Assembly (NCBI GenBank): GCA_026391235.1
Contig: JAPLDV010000595.1
Location: 1-9,453, forward strand
Reading direction: 5' to 3'
DNA length: 9,453 nucleotides
Source: Bacteroidia bacterium
GTDB lineage: Bacteria > Bacteroidota > Bacteroidia > Bacteroidales > UBA12481
Below, piece by piece: positions 1 through 6,298 of this stretch. The position numbers and the translations under genes were made by a program. The notes under the pieces are model-generated. The model ran no database searches, was not told the origin of the DNA, and saw nothing but the letters and a program-made list of their open reading frames with translations. Every line of letters starts with the position of its first letter. The stretch's first letter is position 1.

Positions 1-42
1 TAAGTATATTTAAAACCATGTAAGAAATTTTTATTGTTGGTT

Positions 43-693
43 ATGATACGAGACCAAAGATTTCTAGCAGAACATCGCGGTGGACCCCTGAAAAAGGAGC
101 AGCACCGGCAACTAATGAAATGGGCCTGCGACTGTGCTGAACATGTATTGCCCCTCTTCGGTGAAGAAATAGATGAGCGGCTGATCAAGGCTATCGAAGT
201 GGCTAAAGCATGGGCAAAAGGCAACGCTTCAGTAGGTGACGCGAGAAAGGCATCAGTAGGCGCACATGCGGTCGCACGCGAATATTCAAATCCATGTTCC
301 ATCGCTGTTGCTCGTGCCGTAGGGCATGCGGTTGCTACGGCCCATATGGCTGACCATTCACTGGGACCTGCGTTGTATGGGCTGAAAGCGGTGAAAAACG
401 CAGGGAAATCAACAGATACAGAGAGAAAATGGCAGGATGAACAGCTGCCATCAGAAATCAAGGAGCTTGTGTTAACTGCCAGGAGTGGCCGGAGAGCGCC
501 TAATATAAACACAATACCAGAGGTGGAAAAAAGTACTTCAAGGAACAATGAAATGACCGGAGCATTTGCTGAGTTGGAGCAAGGGGTGCATGCAACGCTG
601 GAAACTTATTCCAAACCATTGACGACACCACTATTTGGACTATATTTATCATGGCATTGGAAAACTTCTTTGCCTGTCTGGATGTTATTATAG
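43..693 (+). CDS. Putative immunity protein (Imm-5-like family) with an aberrant C-terminal tail
   Basis: The first ~155 residues match what I know of the short 'putative immunity protein' (Imm-5-like) family: an IRDQRFLAEHRGG start, then helical segments with GNASVGDARKAS (60-71), GHAVATAHMADHSLG (94-108) and ERKWQDEQLPSEI (127-139). Members are about 155-160 residues, soluble, with no signal peptide. The name implies neutralising a contact-delivered toxin, but that role is predicted, and no toxin gene is visible in the window. I start at ATG 43, which gives the family N-terminus; TTG codons at 34 and 37 lie just upstream. There is no Shine-Dalgarno sequence. The family's usual end falls near PNI (residue 155, base 507). 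The frame then runs on for ~60 residues unlike the family, part of which resembles an aminotransferase N-terminus. An off-frame TAA at 506-508 suggests the native stop was lost by a small indel. Family call is good; biological role is uncertain. Confidence 0.75.
   Translation: MIRDQRFLAEHRGGPLKKEQHRQLMKWACDCAEHVLPLFGEEIDERLIKAIEVAKAWAKGNASVGDARKASVGAHAVAREYSNPCSIAVARAVGHAVATAHMADHSLGPALYGLKAVKNAGKSTDTERKWQDEQLPSEIKELVLTARSGRRAPNINTIPEVEKSTSRNNEMTGAFAELEQGVHATLETYSKPLTTPLFGLYLSWHWKTSLPVWMLL
553..612 (+). pseudogene. Probable N-terminal scrap of a class V (PLP-dependent) aminotransferase
   Basis: Twenty codons from ATG 553 read MTGAFAELEQGVHATLETYS. From memory this closely resembles the first residues of Bacteroidota class V-fold aminotransferases, which continue 'NVHRGSGHNS'. 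Here the resemblance stops exactly after YS, and the following codons (KPLTTPLFG...) do not fit. No lysine or PLP-site region is present, so nothing functional can remain of the enzyme. The fragment lies in the same frame as the immunity gene upstream and is therefore read as part of its tail. The match is short and recalled rather than searched, so confidence is moderate. Confidence 0.45.
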
Positions 694-719
694 CAATATC
701 CAGATACAAATGGAGGTAA
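573..719 (+). other. Overlapping open frame ending just before the DAK2/DegV gene, possible C-terminal gene remnant
   Basis: In the frame whose stop is TAA 717-719, codons are open from 573. From about 612 they read FQTIDDTTIW, followed by a hydrophobic stretch TIFIMALENFFACLDVIIAI and SRYKWR before the stop. The only ATG is at 651, which would give 22 residues. The composition looks like a membrane-associated C-terminus, and it begins where the aminotransferase-like fragment stops, as if two truncated genes were joined near base 612. I do not recognise the family. It may equally be chance coding. Confidence 0.25.
712..716 (+). promoter_or_regulatory. Shine-Dalgarno sequence of the DAK2/DegV gene
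   Basis: GGAGG lies six bases upstream of the ATG at 723. It fixes that start and is notable because most genes in this window lack a recognisable Shine-Dalgarno sequence. Confidence 0.7.
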
Positions 720-722
720 TAA

Positions 723-2510
723 ATGGGTTATTATGAAATAGATGGGCATCGTTTATATTACAGCTTTGTTGCAGGAGCTAAAAAAATTCTTGAAAATCAA
801 AATTACCTGAATAAAATTAATGTTTTCCCTGTAAATGACGGTGATACGGGCAGTAATATGGCTATGACCATTCGTTCCGTTATTGAATCGATTCATCCCG
901 ACAGGTCATTTACGATTACAGCCAACAGGATAGCAGAAACAGCCTTGATGAATGCCCGCGGCAATTCAGGTATAATCTTCGCCCAGTTTTTATATGGCAT
1001 GAGTAAAGAAGCGGGAAATCGCATAAGTCTTACTATTCCTCAATTTGCCTTAAGTATTAGAAATTCTGTTCCCTATATGTACGAGGCTGTAGCCCATCCT
1101 GTTGAAGGCACGATGCTGACAGTAATCAAAGAATGGTCCGAATTTATCTATGACCAGAGAGATATCATTACCGATGTTAATCAATTATTTATCCGGTCAA
1201 AAGAAGTAATTCATAAATCTCTTTCGGAAACAAAACAAAAACTAATGGTACTGGCTAAGGCAAATGTTGTTGATGCCGGTGCTAATGCTTTTGTCTTTTT
1301 TATTGAAGGTATTATTGATCTTATTTATTCGAATAGCATCCGGAAGTTACTGCGCTCAAAAACGGAATCGCTTATCCTGCCTTCAGGTAATGAACACGTT
1401 TCGGAGGAAATTAAATTCAGGTATTGTACTGAAGGCATTTTAAGAAACCTGACAATCGATCAGAAATCACTCTCCCTGATCCTGCAGCAAAACGGCGATT
1501 CAGTGGTAATAGGCGGGAACGAAAAAACCAAGCACATCCACGTTCACACCAGCAATCCTGCAGATTTGTTTCATCAGTTGAAGGATATCAGCCTGATCAC
1601 TTTTCAAAAAGCCGACGATATGTTTCGTCAAAGTGAAGTGATATTTAACCGGAAATGGAAAATAGCCCTGGTTACCGATTCAACTTGCGATTTGCCTCAG
1701 GAACTAATCGATTATTACCAGATAAATATGCTGCCCCTCAATATTAATTTCGGAGAAAGCCATTACCTCGATAAAATTACCATTCAGCCCGAACAATTTT
1801 ATACACTGCTGAACAATCACAGCGAATTTCCTAAAACTTCACAGATCAACGAAAAAGCATTCAGCCATTTGTATTCTCAATTACTGGCACACTATGATTC
1901 AATTATAGCAATACATCTTACCGACAAATTCAGTGGCACTTATTTTAGCAGTCATAAGGCTGCGCAGGCTGCAGGTAAGGAGTTTAATAAGCCGGTTACC
2001 GTTTTAAACTCGAAAAACCTTTCGGGGTCGCTTGGGTTAATATCGCTCCGTGCAGCTCAGGCCATTGAAGCCGGACTTTCGCATGATGAAATTGTTTTAA
2101 AGGCAGAAAAGTGGATACAGGACACCCGTATTTTTGTAAGCGTAAAAACACTCAAATATATGGTTCGTGGCGGCAGGGTTTCGTTCATGAAGGGTTTTAT
2201 TGCTAATTTGCTGAATGTAAATCCAATTGTATCGATGGACGAAAATGGAAATTCATTTGTGTTTGGCCAAACATTCAGTCAGAAAACGAATATGGAAAAA
2301 GTGATGGAACACCTTCACCTTATTTGTAAAAACCGGGAAATATGGAATTATATTGTTCTCCATGCTCAAAATACAGATGCTGCAGAATGGTACACCCGAA
2401 AAATGAAAGATTTCACCGGCAGAATGCCTGTTGCCGTGGTCAATATTTCACCGGTAATCGGTGCTAATGCTGGCATTGGTACAGCTTCAGTTGCCCTGAT
2501 GTTTAACTAA
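723..2510 (+). CDS. DAK2/DhaL-DegV fusion protein (fatty acid kinase-like, FakA-FakB type)
   Basis: This 595-residue cytosolic protein joins two partners that are separate in Firmicutes. Residues ~8-200 form a DhaL/DAK2 kinase domain: NVFPVNDGDTGSNM (33-46) holds the metal/ATP aspartates, NARGNSG (77-83) follows, and VDAGANAF (183-190) closes it. Residues ~230-290 match the FakA middle domain (RYCTEGIL, GDSVVIGG, HIHVHT). Residues ~313-595 are a DegV/FakB fatty-acid-binding domain with VTDSTCDLP (317-325), TSQ (372-374), SGTY (404-407), VRGGRVS (481-487) and SPVIGANAGIG (576-586). By family knowledge it would bind a fatty acid and phosphorylate it to acyl-phosphate for phospholipid synthesis; substrate specificity is inference. 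The C-terminal domain of stand-alone FakA is replaced by DegV. In the last motif the histidine I expect from DegV proteins is asparagine (N582). It heads an apparent operon; the next gene begins 18 bases downstream. Confidence 0.9.
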   Translation: MGYYEIDGHRLYYSFVAGAKKILENQNYLNKINVFPVNDGDTGSNMAMTIRSVIESIHPDRSFTITANRIAETALMNARGNSGIIFAQFLYGMSKEAGNRISLTIPQFALSIRNSVPYMYEAVAHPVEGTMLTVIKEWSEFIYDQRDIITDVNQLFIRSKEVIHKSLSETKQKLMVLAKANVVDAGANAFVFFIEGIIDLIYSNSIRKLLRSKTESLILPSGNEHVSEEIKFRYCTEGILRNLTIDQKSLSLILQQNGDSVVIGGNEKTKHIHVHTSNPADLFHQLKDISLITFQKADDMFRQSEVIFNRKWKIALVTDSTCDLPQELIDYYQINMLPLNINFGESHYLDKITIQPEQFYTLLNNHSEFPKTSQINEKAFSHLYSQLLAHYDSIIAIHLTDKFSGTYFSSHKAAQAAGKEFNKPVTVLNSKNLSGSLGLISLRAAQAIEAGLSHDEIVLKAEKWIQDTRIFVSVKTLKYMVRGGRVSFMKGFIANLLNVNPIVSMDENGNSFVFGQTFSQKTNMEKVMEHLHLICKNREIWNYIVLHAQNTDAAEWYTRKMKDFTGRMPVAVVNISPVIGANAGIGTASVALMFN

Positions 2511-2528
2511 AATTGTTTAATAATAATA

Positions 2529-3317
2529 ATGATTATGACATTTATTCAGATTTACCTGGTTGCTTTGGCTGCAATCCTGTCAATGATGTTAGTATTATGG
2601 ATTATCAGCATTCTGATAAAAAATGTAAGCATTGTTGATTTGTTTTGGGGTTTTGGGTTTGTGGTGGCTTGCTCTGTTTTCTTTCTGAATACGGATGGGC
2701 TCCTTACCCGCAAAATCCTGTTATTGACCATGGTTTCCATATGGGGATTGCGCCTTTCAATATATCTTGCATGGCGCAATCATGGTAAGGGCGAAGATTT
2801 TCGATACAAAAAATTCCGCCGGGATTATGGAGAACATCGTTATTGGTGGATAAGCTTTTTTCAAACTTTTTTGTTACAGGGAATTTTAATGTGGCTCATT
2901 TCAGCACCTTTACTGGGTGCTCAATATCACAATACCGGAAACACTTTATCCGTGTTCGATTATATTGGTGTTTTTATGTGGCTTACCGGTTTTATTTTTG
3001 AAGCAGGCGGCGACATTCAATTGGCGCGATTTAAAGCCGACCCGTCAAACAAAGGGAAAGTACTTAACAAAGGTTTCTGGCATTACACCCGCCATCCAAA
3101 CTATTTTGGTGATGCAGCCGTTTGGTGCGGCTATGCACTCATTTGCATTTCAGCCGGCAGCTATGTCCCGGTTTTAGGCTCAGTTTTAATGATAGCCCTG
3201 ATTATTAGAGTTTCGGGAGTGGCACTTATCGAAAAAACATTAATAACGACAAAGCCCGGATACAATGATTATATCGAAAAAACCAGTGCTTTCATCCCTT
3301 GGTTTCCAAAAAAATAG
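2529..3317 (+). CDS. DUF1295 integral membrane protein (steroid 5-alpha-reductase/ICMT-like)
   Basis: This 262-residue polytopic protein has hydrophobic segments at about 5-30, 38-55, 61-82, 108-130, 143-158 and 196-228. Family motifs are SIVDLFWGFGF (34-44), WGLRLSIYLAWRN (72-84), GFWHYTRHPNYFGD (182-195) and, near the end, KPGYNDYIEKTSAFIPWFP (242-260). The RHPNY region is the cofactor-binding signature shared by DUF1295, delta-sterol reductases and isoprenylcysteine methyltransferases. The family is therefore thought to act on lipids or isoprenoids in the membrane using NADPH or SAM, but its substrate is unknown. ATG 2529 and ATG 2535 are both possible starts; neither has a Shine-Dalgarno sequence, and a (TAA)4 run lies directly upstream. 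The position between a fatty-acid kinase fusion and a peroxiredoxin is consistent with a lipid-related role. Confidence 0.9.
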   Translation: MIMTFIQIYLVALAAILSMMLVLWIISILIKNVSIVDLFWGFGFVVACSVFFLNTDGLLTRKILLLTMVSIWGLRLSIYLAWRNHGKGEDFRYKKFRRDYGEHRYWWISFFQTFLLQGILMWLISAPLLGAQYHNTGNTLSVFDYIGVFMWLTGFIFEAGGDIQLARFKADPSNKGKVLNKGFWHYTRHPNYFGDAAVWCGYALICISAGSYVPVLGSVLMIALIIRVSGVALIEKTLITTKPGYNDYIEKTSAFIPWFPKK

Positions 3318-3347
3318 AACTATCTTGAATCCAAAAATTATCATCGT

Positions 3348-3872
3348 ATGAACCTATCCGTTTTTGTGTGGTTATTCAGTTGTTATACCTTATTTAACCC
3401 ATATCAGAATATGAATACAATTGACGTAGGGAGCATTATCCCGCAATTTTCATTAGCAGACCAGAACGGTAAATTATTTGCCATAAATTCTGTAATCGGT
3501 AAAAAAAATCTCGTAATTTATTTCTATCCAAAAGATGACAGTCCGGGTTGTACAGCGGAAGCATGCTATTTCCGCGATCAATTTGAGGTATTCAGCGAAG
3601 TCAATGCCTTGATTATCGGAATCAGTGGGCAATCTGTTGAAAGTCATAAAAAGTTTGCCGAAAAATACCGTCTCAGCTTTACGTTGTTGAGCGACGAAGG
3701 GAATAAAATACGGAAGCTATTTGGTGTACCTACTAATCTTTTAGGCCTATTGCCCGGCAGGGTTACCTATGTCGTAGATAAATCGGGTACTGTGGTGTAT
3801 ATCTTCAACTCTCAAACACAAACCAGCAAACATGTGGACGATGCATTGAAGATATTGAAGGAATTAAAATAG
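3348..3872 (+). CDS. Thiol peroxidase of the PrxQ/Bcp peroxiredoxin family
   Basis: It reduces hydrogen peroxide and organic hydroperoxides using thioredoxin-like donors. The active-site segment YPKDDSPGCTAEAC places the peroxidatic cysteine at C68 and a resolving cysteine at C73, the CxxxxC spacing of PrxQ. T69 and R138 (in LLPGRVTYVVD, 134-144) complete the catalytic triad typical of the family. Residues ~24-174 cover the whole domain. The start is uncertain. ATG 3348 adds a hydrophobic leader (MNLSVFVWLFSC) with a poor lipobox and no basic residues. ATG 3411 (residue 22) gives the usual ~153-residue cytosolic form. With the upstream start the gap to the DUF1295 gene is 30 bases, supporting co-transcription; neither start has a Shine-Dalgarno sequence. 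The stop codon lies one base from the stop of the convergent remnant gene. Confidence 0.9.
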   Translation: MNLSVFVWLFSCYTLFNPYQNMNTIDVGSIIPQFSLADQNGKLFAINSVIGKKNLVIYFYPKDDSPGCTAEACYFRDQFEVFSEVNALIIGISGQSVESHKKFAEKYRLSFTLLSDEGNKIRKLFGVPTNLLGLLPGRVTYVVDKSGTVVYIFNSQTQTSKHVDDALKILKELK

Positions 3873-3873
3873 G

Positions 3874-4319
3874 TCACGGGTTCAGCTTTCCCTGCACATA
3901 GGCAGCCGCACTCTCGGGTGTATAGGTTCCGAGCATCATGTCCTGAAGCGCTTCATTCATCCAGGCGTCACCGCCCGGCGTTGTCGAGTTCAGTTTTTCG
4001 TCCATCAACCGGACGGTGAGAGTGGCCGTAGAGAGAAAAATGATATCGGCACCGGAACCCTTGGCCAGGTTGTCACTTGTGATTCCATAATAAGCCATAG
4101 GATCGAAACTTTCGAAACGAATGGTGATGTTTGGATGTGTTTGGGTGAACAGCGCATTTATGCGGTCATTTCCTTAACATCATCAATTCTCCAGCTGGTA
4201 AACGTGAGTTCCGCCGGTTCCGTGCTTTTCTTGCAGCCTGTAAATCCTGAAACAAAGAGCACAGGAACAGAAAAGAGGAGCACGATTTTAACCAATCGTC
4301 TTAGCAAAAGCGTTCTCAT
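3874..4319 (-). pseudogene. Remnant of an ABC sugar-binding lipoprotein (frameshifted and internally deleted)
   Basis: Reading down from ATG 4319, the frame gives a lipoprotein leader with lipobox FTGC (cysteine 29), then LTFTSWRIDDVKEMT, typical of extracellular sugar-binding proteins (SBP_bac_1). It stops at TAA 4160-4158 after 53 residues. The adjacent frame continues the homology without a gap (INALFTQTHPNI, then AYYGITSDNLAKGSGADIIFL). One extra base near 4163-4166 would restore MTRINALF. After about base 4032 the sequence jumps to what looks like the family's C-terminus (ATLTVRLMDEKL, then WMNEALQDMMLGTYTPESAA). The total is about 148 codons against roughly 420-450 for the family, so around 280 central residues are missing. 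No partner permease or ATPase is nearby. The frameshift alone could be a sequencing error; the deletion could not easily be. Confidence 0.8.
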
Positions 4320-4351
4320 GAGATGACCGGTTAAATGAATTTATGATAAAG

Positions 4352-4379
4352 CAAATTAATATCGGTTCCAAAGTAACAA
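4352..4379 (-). promoter_or_regulatory. Candidate Bacteroidota promoter for the sugar-binding protein remnant
   Basis: On the minus strand TTG (4379-4377) is followed after 17 bases by TTAATTTG (4359-4352), one mismatch from the Bacteroidota -7 consensus TAnnTTTG. It ends 32 bases before the start codon at 4319. If real, the broken gene kept its promoter. Confidence 0.35.
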
Positions 4380-4388
4380 TCTTTCCAG

Positions 4389-4405
4389 GAATTTTTAAGA
4401 AATTC
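4389..4405. repeat. 17-bp palindrome, 6-bp arms (possible operator)
   Basis: GAATTT (4389-4394) and AAATTC (4400-4405) form a perfect inverted repeat around TTAAG. It lies in the 114-bp divergent region, 28 bases before the start of the permease fusion, in a position suited to a dimeric repressor. I cannot name a regulator. Confidence 0.4.
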
Positions 4406-4434
4406 GGCAACACGCTGATGTGAACCGTTGCCGA
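4404..4434. repeat. 8-bp inverted repeat abutting the start codon (hairpin or operator)
   Basis: TCGGCAAC (4404-4411) is perfectly complementary to GTTGCCGA (4427-4434), with a 15-base loop. The right arm includes the A of the ATG at 4434. In mRNA, the stem would occupy the bases just upstream of the start codon and limit ribosome access. As DNA it could be an operator. It overlaps the neighbouring palindrome by two bases (4404-4405), so the two hairpins would compete. Confidence 0.45.
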
Positions 4435-5972
4435 TGAAACAATATCTCCGTTTGATAGTGCTATCCGGTCTGCTGCTGCTGGCCGGATGCGGTCATAAGG
4501 GAAACCATACCAGCGCCCCCTCCGGGCCTGCATCCGGCGGGAAACTGAAATCCCCGGATGATATCAGCGATAAGCACATCGGGGTGCTGATGGGCTCTCT
4601 GTACGACAAATACGCTTCTGAAAAATATCCGGCTGCCACGATTTACCAATTCCAGAGCATTCCCGAGCAGCTCATGGCACTCAAATCGGGTAAGATCGAT
4701 GTGGTTTACTATAGCCAGGCGTCGGTGCCTGAAATGCTGAGGTCGAACCCCGACCTGGGTTGCCTGGCGAAAGATGTTTTTTTCGTCCCGATCGGAGCTG
4801 GTTTCAACCGGGATAACGATGAGCTCCGGCTGCAGTTCAATGAATTTCTGAAGGAGATCCGTTCGAACGGGGTTTACCGCGACATGGTCAGCCGCTGGAT
4901 GAAAAAAGGGGACATGGAAATGCCCGATATCAAAGCCACCAGCGTCAGCGGCTTGCTTCGCACCGGGGTAGTGAACGACATGGGGATGCCTTTCGGCCTC
5001 ATCCATAACGGAAAGCTCATCGGGTTCGACATCGAGCTTTCCTCCCGCTTCGCTGCCTGGCTGGGCCGCGAATATGTTCCGGTGCCGCTCGCGTTCGGTA
5101 CACTTATTGCCTCCATTTCGACCAATAAGATCGATTTGATCACCGCCTCGATGGCCATCACCGAAGAACGGGCAAAGATGATCGATTTCTCCGATCCCTA
5201 TTACGATTCCGGCGCAGCCCTGATAGCCCGCCGTGATGCCATGGACCCATCGGTACCCGGGGCAGCAGGCGGAACATCTATCAGGAAATCCTTCCTGAAG
5301 ATGGTTTCCGAAAGTTTTTACAGCAACATGATTCTCGAAAAGCGGTACCTGCTGATCATCGACGGGCTCAAGCTAACTATTCTGATATCCATATTCGCTG
5401 CCCTCCTGGGAACCCTCCTCGGAGGCCTCATCTGTTGGATGAAAATGTCGGATAATAAGATCCTTTGGACCCTTGCCGAATCGTATATCAACCTATTGCG
5501 GGGAACACCGGTCCTGGTATTGCTGATGATCATCTATTACATCGTTTTCGCATCGGTAAACATCAGCCCCGGGCTGGTAGCGGTGGTTGCCTTCGGAATG
5601 AACTTCGGAGCCTATGTGTCAGAAATGTTCCGCACCTCGATCGAAAGTATCGACATGGGGCAGAAAGAGGCCGGTATCGCCGGGGGATTCACAAAACTTC
5701 AGACATTTATCCACATCATCGCCCCGCAGGCATTGCGCCTTCTGCTCCCGGTTTACAAGGGAGAGTTCATTTCGCTGATCAAAATGACCTCCATTGTCGG
5801 ATACATTGCCGTGCAGGACCTCACCAAGGCCAGCGACATCATCCGCAGCCGAACCTTCGACGCCTTTTTCCCGCTGCTTTTTGCCGCCGCGGTTTACCTG
5901 GCCCTGGCTATGCTGCTCACCCGGGCACTCGGGATGGTTGAGATTTCGCTGGATCCTAAGAGAAAGCGTTAA
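4434..5972 (+). CDS. Amino-acid ABC transporter: lipid-anchored solute-binding domain fused to permease
   Basis: This 512-residue protein probably imports an amino acid or similar polar solute. Residues 1-19 are a lipoprotein leader ending in LAGC (C19). Residues ~41-160 resemble the C-terminal lobe and tail of an SBP_bac_3 protein (HIGVLMGSLYDKY, ALKSGKIDVVYY, FNEFLKEIRSNGVYRDMVSRW). Residues ~174-267 resemble the N-terminal lobe (GKLIGFDIELSSRFAAWLG, KIDLITASMAITEERAK, MIDFSDPYY). A HisM/GlnP-type permease follows, with membrane helices at about 308-335, 357-377, 380-400, 440-461 and 477-499. RGTPVLVLLM (356-365) is typical, and the EAA loop (E412-A413 ... G418 ... I428-x-A-P431) would dock the ATPase. 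ATG 4434 gives a clean leader; TTG 4428 is an alternative. No ATP-binding gene follows, although relatives usually have one. The gene is much richer in GC than its neighbours, suggesting transfer. Confidence 0.9.
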   Translation: MKQYLRLIVLSGLLLLAGCGHKGNHTSAPSGPASGGKLKSPDDISDKHIGVLMGSLYDKYASEKYPAATIYQFQSIPEQLMALKSGKIDVVYYSQASVPEMLRSNPDLGCLAKDVFFVPIGAGFNRDNDELRLQFNEFLKEIRSNGVYRDMVSRWMKKGDMEMPDIKATSVSGLLRTGVVNDMGMPFGLIHNGKLIGFDIELSSRFAAWLGREYVPVPLAFGTLIASISTNKIDLITASMAITEERAKMIDFSDPYYDSGAALIARRDAMDPSVPGAAGGTSIRKSFLKMVSESFYSNMILEKRYLLIIDGLKLTILISIFAALLGTLLGGLICWMKMSDNKILWTLAESYINLLRGTPVLVLLMIIYYIVFASVNISPGLVAVVAFGMNFGAYVSEMFRTSIESIDMGQKEAGIAGGFTKLQTFIHIIAPQALRLLLPVYKGEFISLIKMTSIVGYIAVQDLTKASDIIRSRTFDAFFPLLFAAAVYLALAMLLTRALGMVEISLDPKRKR

Positions 5973-6004
5973 ATAAAGCAAGTGTAATTTTAAAATTAAT
6001 TAAC

Positions 6005-6292
6005 ATGAACAAACTGGAAATTAAATTTATTGGAGCAGTTCTTGACCTCAAAATTGAGCTTGAGGGAAAAGAAGTTGGATTATATTCCGATGGTACCAGT
6101 GAATGGACATTAACAATTGAAGAATTTGAGATAGAAGGCAATCTTGATTTAAAATTGCTATGTAAAGGGCTGAATGGAACAAAATGGGAATTAGAAATCA
6201 GTGTTGATGGAAAAGGTCCTAAAAAATATTCAGGGAAAATAAAAAATGGATATTCCGCTGTAAAAGATGAAATACAAATACCCTTAAATTGA
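6005..6292 (+). CDS. Hypothetical 95-residue protein, predicted all-beta
   Basis: I do not recognise this protein. It has no signal peptide or membrane segment. Hydrophobic and charged residues alternate through most of its length (KLEIKFIGAVLDLKIELEG, WTLTIEEFEIEG, WELEISVDGKG), with glycine- or asparagine-containing turns between. That pattern suggests a small antiparallel beta sandwich or barrel. One cysteine (C53) is present. The stop TGA (6290-6292) lies six bases before the ATG of the following outer-membrane protein gene, so the two are almost certainly co-transcribed, and it may be a partner or accessory of that protein. GC falls abruptly from the preceding transporter gene; the 32-base gap contains no promoter or terminator that I can see. 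Confidence 0.7.
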   Translation: MNKLEIKFIGAVLDLKIELEGKEVGLYSDGTSEWTLTIEEFEIEGNLDLKLLCKGLNGTKWELEISVDGKGPKKYSGKIKNGYSAVKDEIQIPLN

Positions 6293-6298
6293 TTGGCC

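Noticed and set aside
4152..4163. Small palindrome CGCAT-TT-ATGCG near the frameshift
   Set aside because: Its short five-base arms lie inside a former coding region and need no special explanation, although such a palindrome may favour slippage.
4135..4326. Plus-strand 63-codon frame over the sugar-binding remnant
   Set aside because: It is the reverse of the lipoprotein leader and the frameshift zone; the minus-strand reading gives clear family sequence.
4461..5006. Long minus-strand open frame opposite the permease fusion (181 codons)
   Set aside because: It is antisense to a well-supported, high-GC coding sequence. Its histidine/proline-rich composition is typical of a shadow frame, and no domain is recognisable.
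5465..5941. Plus-strand open frame of 158 codons inside the permease domain
   Set aside because: It is an overlapping frame of a confidently identified permease. It is rich in Arg/Pro/His, with no motif and no start signal.
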